Source of the DNA: Candidatus Martarchaeota archaeon
GTDB taxonomy: Archaea; Micrarchaeota; Micrarchaeia; Micrarchaeales; Micrarchaeaceae
Reading direction: 5' to 3'
NCBI GenBank assembly: GCA_023485745.1
Contig: JAMCZL010000042.1
Location: 1-6,473, forward strand
Length of the DNA: 6,473 nt
Shown here: positions 4,399-6,473 of the stretch, piece after piece
Numbering within the stretch: the stretch's first letter is position 1
Layout of the letters: every line of letters starts with the position of its first letter
Program-made: the position numbers and the translations under genes
The notes under the pieces: generated by a model
Databases searched by the model: none
Told to the model about the DNA's origin: nothing
The model's input: only the letters and a program-made list of their open reading frames with translations

Positions 4399-6473
4399 TT
4401 GCAGGCAGAAACAATAGAATATATAAAATTTACCTCGATAAGCCCGGAAATGATAAAGAAGATGAGCGTGGCCAAGCTCATAGTGCCCGATACCTACAAC
4501 GAGGACGGCTACCCAATAGACGGGGGCCTTGTGGATCAGAGGCTGGGAGTCATAGACCCAGGCCTGAAGTGCAAGACCTGCGGCGGCAGGGCCAAAAGCT
4601 GCACCGGCCACTTCGGCCATCTGGAGCTGATAAGGCCTGTCATACATCCCGAATTTGCCAAGAGCATATACTTCATGCTACAGTCAACGTGCGAGAGCTG
4701 CCACCGCATACTGCTAGGAGAGGACCAGATAAGCGAGGCAAAAGACGCCATGAAGAGCCTGGTGGTGAGCGACAGCGAGGACGAGCAGCACGAAATAGAG
4801 AAGAACGCCGTTCTTGGAGGCATTCTTAAAAAGCTCAAGACTGTGAAAAAATGCCCGCACTGCGGAGCCCCCAAAAGGAAGCTTAAGTTCGAAAGGCCTA
4901 CGTTCTTCTACCTCGAAGGCAACAAGATGAAGCCCGACGAGATCCGCGACTGGCTTTCAGGGATAACCGACGAGGACCTGAAAATGTTCAACATGGACGC
5001 AAAGGCAGCAAGGCCGGAATGGTTCGTGCTTACCGCGCTGCTAGTGCCACCTGTAAACGTCAGGCCTTCAATAACGCTGGAATCAGGAGAAAGGAGCGAA
5101 GACGACCTGACCCACAAGCTCGTAGAAATAATGAGGATAAACCAAAGGCTGGAGCAGGACATAGACGCCGGCGCCCCGCAGATAATAATCGACGACCTTT
5201 GGGAGCTTTTGCAATATCACGTTACCACATACTTCAACAACGAGACCCCCGGAGTGCCGGTAGCCAGGCACAGGAGCACAAGGCCCCTGAAGACCATAGC
5301 GCAGAGGCTCAAGGGCAAGGAGGGCAGGCTCAGGTACAACCTCAGCGGAAAGAGGGTAAACTTCTCCGCAAGGACCGTAATCTCGTCTGACTCAAGCCTA
5401 ACAGTAAACCAGGTCGGCATACCGATGAAGATGGCGGAAAACCTGACAGTGCCCGTATATGTCACCAAGTGGAACATAGACGCTGCGAAGAAGTTCCTGG
5501 AGAACAAGGAGTACCCGACCGTTGTAAACGTGATAACCAGGGACGGAATGAGGAAGAGGGTGTCCGAACTTAACCGGGAAGAGCTGCTGAAGGAAGTTGA
5601 GCCTGGATACGTGCTCGAAAGGCACCTAATAGACAATGACATAGTGCTGTTCAACAGGCAGCCAACGCTGCACAGGCTCTCGATAATGGCGCACAGGGTG
5701 AAAGTGCTTCCGGGCAAGACCCTCCGCCTGCACGTTTCAATAGCATATCCTTACAACGCCGACTTCGACGGCGACGAAATGAACCTTCACGTGCCGCAGA
5801 CCCTGGAGGCCCAGGCAGAGGCCAGGTACCTGATGCAGCCAAAGTACCTCGTGCTTTCGCCGAGGGACGGGCAGCCGATAATATTCTCAGAGGAGGACGA
5901 GATTGCCGGGATATACCTGCTTACTAAGGACAACGCCTACTTCTCCAAGGAGGAGGCGTGCAGGATGCTTTCAAACGTAGGAATATACGAGCTGCCAAAG
6001 GCTGAAAAGGACGGCTCCTATTCGGGCAAGGCGATATTCTCAATGCTGCTGCCAAAGGGCATAAACTTCGAGAGCAAGGCGAGCAGGGGAAAGGTCGTGA
6101 TAAAGAACGGCGTCTTGGAGGAAGGAATAATAGACGACCGGATAATAGGAAAAGAGGGCGCCAAGCTCATACGCAAGCTTTTCGTGGACTACGGCCCGGA
6201 AGTTACCGAGCAGTTCATACTGAGGGTAAACAAGCTTGCGCTTCGCGTAGCATACCTGCATGGCCTGACCATAAGCGTCAAGGACTACTACAATTCAGAG
6301 CAGGTAAACAGGGAAAAGGCTGAAATAATAAAGGACGCCGAAACAAAGGCCTACGAGCTCATGAAAAGCTACAAGGACGGCAAGCTAGAGCCTCTTCCAG
6401 GCTACACCAAGAAGCAGACGCTGGAAATGCTGCTGCAGGCACAGCTCAGCCAGGCAAGGAACACTGCCAGCAA
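4399..6473 (+). CDS. rpoA1: DNA-directed RNA polymerase subunit A' (Rpo1N), 3'-truncated by the window
   Basis: The frame is open from TTG at 4399 to the window end: 691 full codons of a subunit normally near 870-900. The start is fixed by AGGTG five bases upstream and by a TGA immediately before the TTG. It encodes the N-terminal part of the largest subunit, the beta'/Rpb1 counterpart that carries the catalytic Mg2+ site. Features in order are clamp zinc site C58-x2-C61-x6-C68-x2-H71; second zinc pairs C98-x2-C101 and C152-x2-C155; RPEW (205-208); LSGKRVNFSARTVI (315-328), the switch/lid region; NRQPTLHR (419-426); and the catalytic NADFDGD (453-459) with D455, D457 and D459 intact. After it, SPRDGQPII replaces the usual SPxYGGPII. 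The sequence stops before the bridge helix and trigger loop, so those cannot be judged. rpoA'' would be expected downstream but is not visible. Confidence 0.97.
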   Translation, partial: MQAETIEYIKFTSISPEMIKKMSVAKLIVPDTYNEDGYPIDGGLVDQRLGVIDPGLKCKTCGGRAKSCTGHFGHLELIRPVIHPEFAKSIYFMLQSTCESCHRILLGEDQISEAKDAMKSLVVSDSEDEQHEIEKNAVLGGILKKLKTVKKCPHCGAPKRKLKFERPTFFYLEGNKMKPDEIRDWLSGITDEDLKMFNMDAKAARPEWFVLTALLVPPVNVRPSITLESGERSEDDLTHKLVEIMRINQRLEQDIDAGAPQIIIDDLWELLQYHVTTYFNNETPGVPVARHRSTRPLKTIAQRLKGKEGRLRYNLSGKRVNFSARTVISSDSSLTVNQVGIPMKMAENLTVPVYVTKWNIDAAKKFLENKEYPTVVNVITRDGMRKRVSELNREELLKEVEPGYVLERHLIDNDIVLFNRQPTLHRLSIMAHRVKVLPGKTLRLHVSIAYPYNADFDGDEMNLHVPQTLEAQAEARYLMQPKYLVLSPRDGQPIIFSEEDEIAGIYLLTKDNAYFSKEEACRMLSNVGIYELPKAEKDGSYSGKAIFSMLLPKGINFESKASRGKVVIKNGVLEEGIIDDRIIGKEGAKLIRKLFVDYGPEVTEQFILRVNKLALRVAYLHGLTISVKDYYNSEQVNREKAEIIKDAETKAYELMKSYKDGKLEPLPGYTKKQTLEMLLQAQLSQARNTAS

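Noticed and set aside
4395..4829. 144-codon + strand frame overlapping the 5' end of rpoA'
   Set aside because: The rpoA' frame here carries three conserved zinc motifs; the other frame has none and begins four bases before the real TTG.
5217..5717. 166-codon - strand open frame
   Set aside because: Antisense shadow of rpoA'; no promoter or ribosome binding site and no known motif.

Overview
The window is archaeal. It holds an intron-containing tRNA with a CAU anticodon, a small Toprim-domain gene, and the core of an archaeal RNA polymerase operon in the order rpoH - rpoB'' - rpoB' - rpoA' (Rpo5, Rpo2N, Rpo2C, Rpo1N). All genes are on the + strand. The archaeal assignment rests on the 87-residue RpoH, the large second subunit carried on two genes, TATA-like boxes about 30 bases before genes without a Shine-Dalgarno site, GGTG-type ribosome binding sites, and a tRNA intron at the canonical 37/38 position with a relaxed bulge-helix-bulge. 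Heavy use of ATA for Ile and AGG for Arg, plus several deviations from near-universal polymerase motifs, suggest a fast-evolving lineage such as a DPANN/ARMAN-type archaeon. That placement is inference and only moderately supported.

Layout. Bases 1-64 are AT-rich leader with a candidate tRNA promoter. The tRNA lies at 65-182, with a 43-nt intron at 104-146. An intergenic stretch (183-325) carries two TATA-like boxes. A 127-residue Toprim protein follows at 326-709, and its stop codon overlaps a perfect 13-nt palindrome. A second promoter region (about 743-787) precedes rpoH (788-1051). The polymerase genes are then tightly packed: 22 bases between rpoH and rpoB'', 30 between rpoB'' and rpoB', and 10 between rpoB' and rpoA'. 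rpoA' runs off the end of the window after about 691 codons, before the bridge helix and trigger loop.

How the genes work together. RpoH, B'', B' and A' are subunits of one enzyme, the multisubunit DNA-dependent RNA polymerase, and are most simply co-transcribed from the promoter before rpoH. A'' and any downstream genes would lie outside the window. The Toprim gene seems to have its own promoter; its link to the polymerase is only positional. Starts differ by position. The Toprim gene and rpoH look leaderless with ATG. The internal genes rpoB' and rpoA' both use TTG behind a clear GGTG(A) site, so their real starts are not the most obvious ones.

I see no mobile element, CRISPR array, phage or defence system. 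The most interesting signals are: (1) several substitutions in the active-centre shell of B' at positions that are nearly invariant from bacteria to eukaryotes, while the primary catalytic residues are kept; (2) B'' and B' lying in the same reading frame, separated by a single UGA with no other stop; (3) a tRNA intron whose 5' half can form a hairpin that hides the anticodon and 5' splice site.
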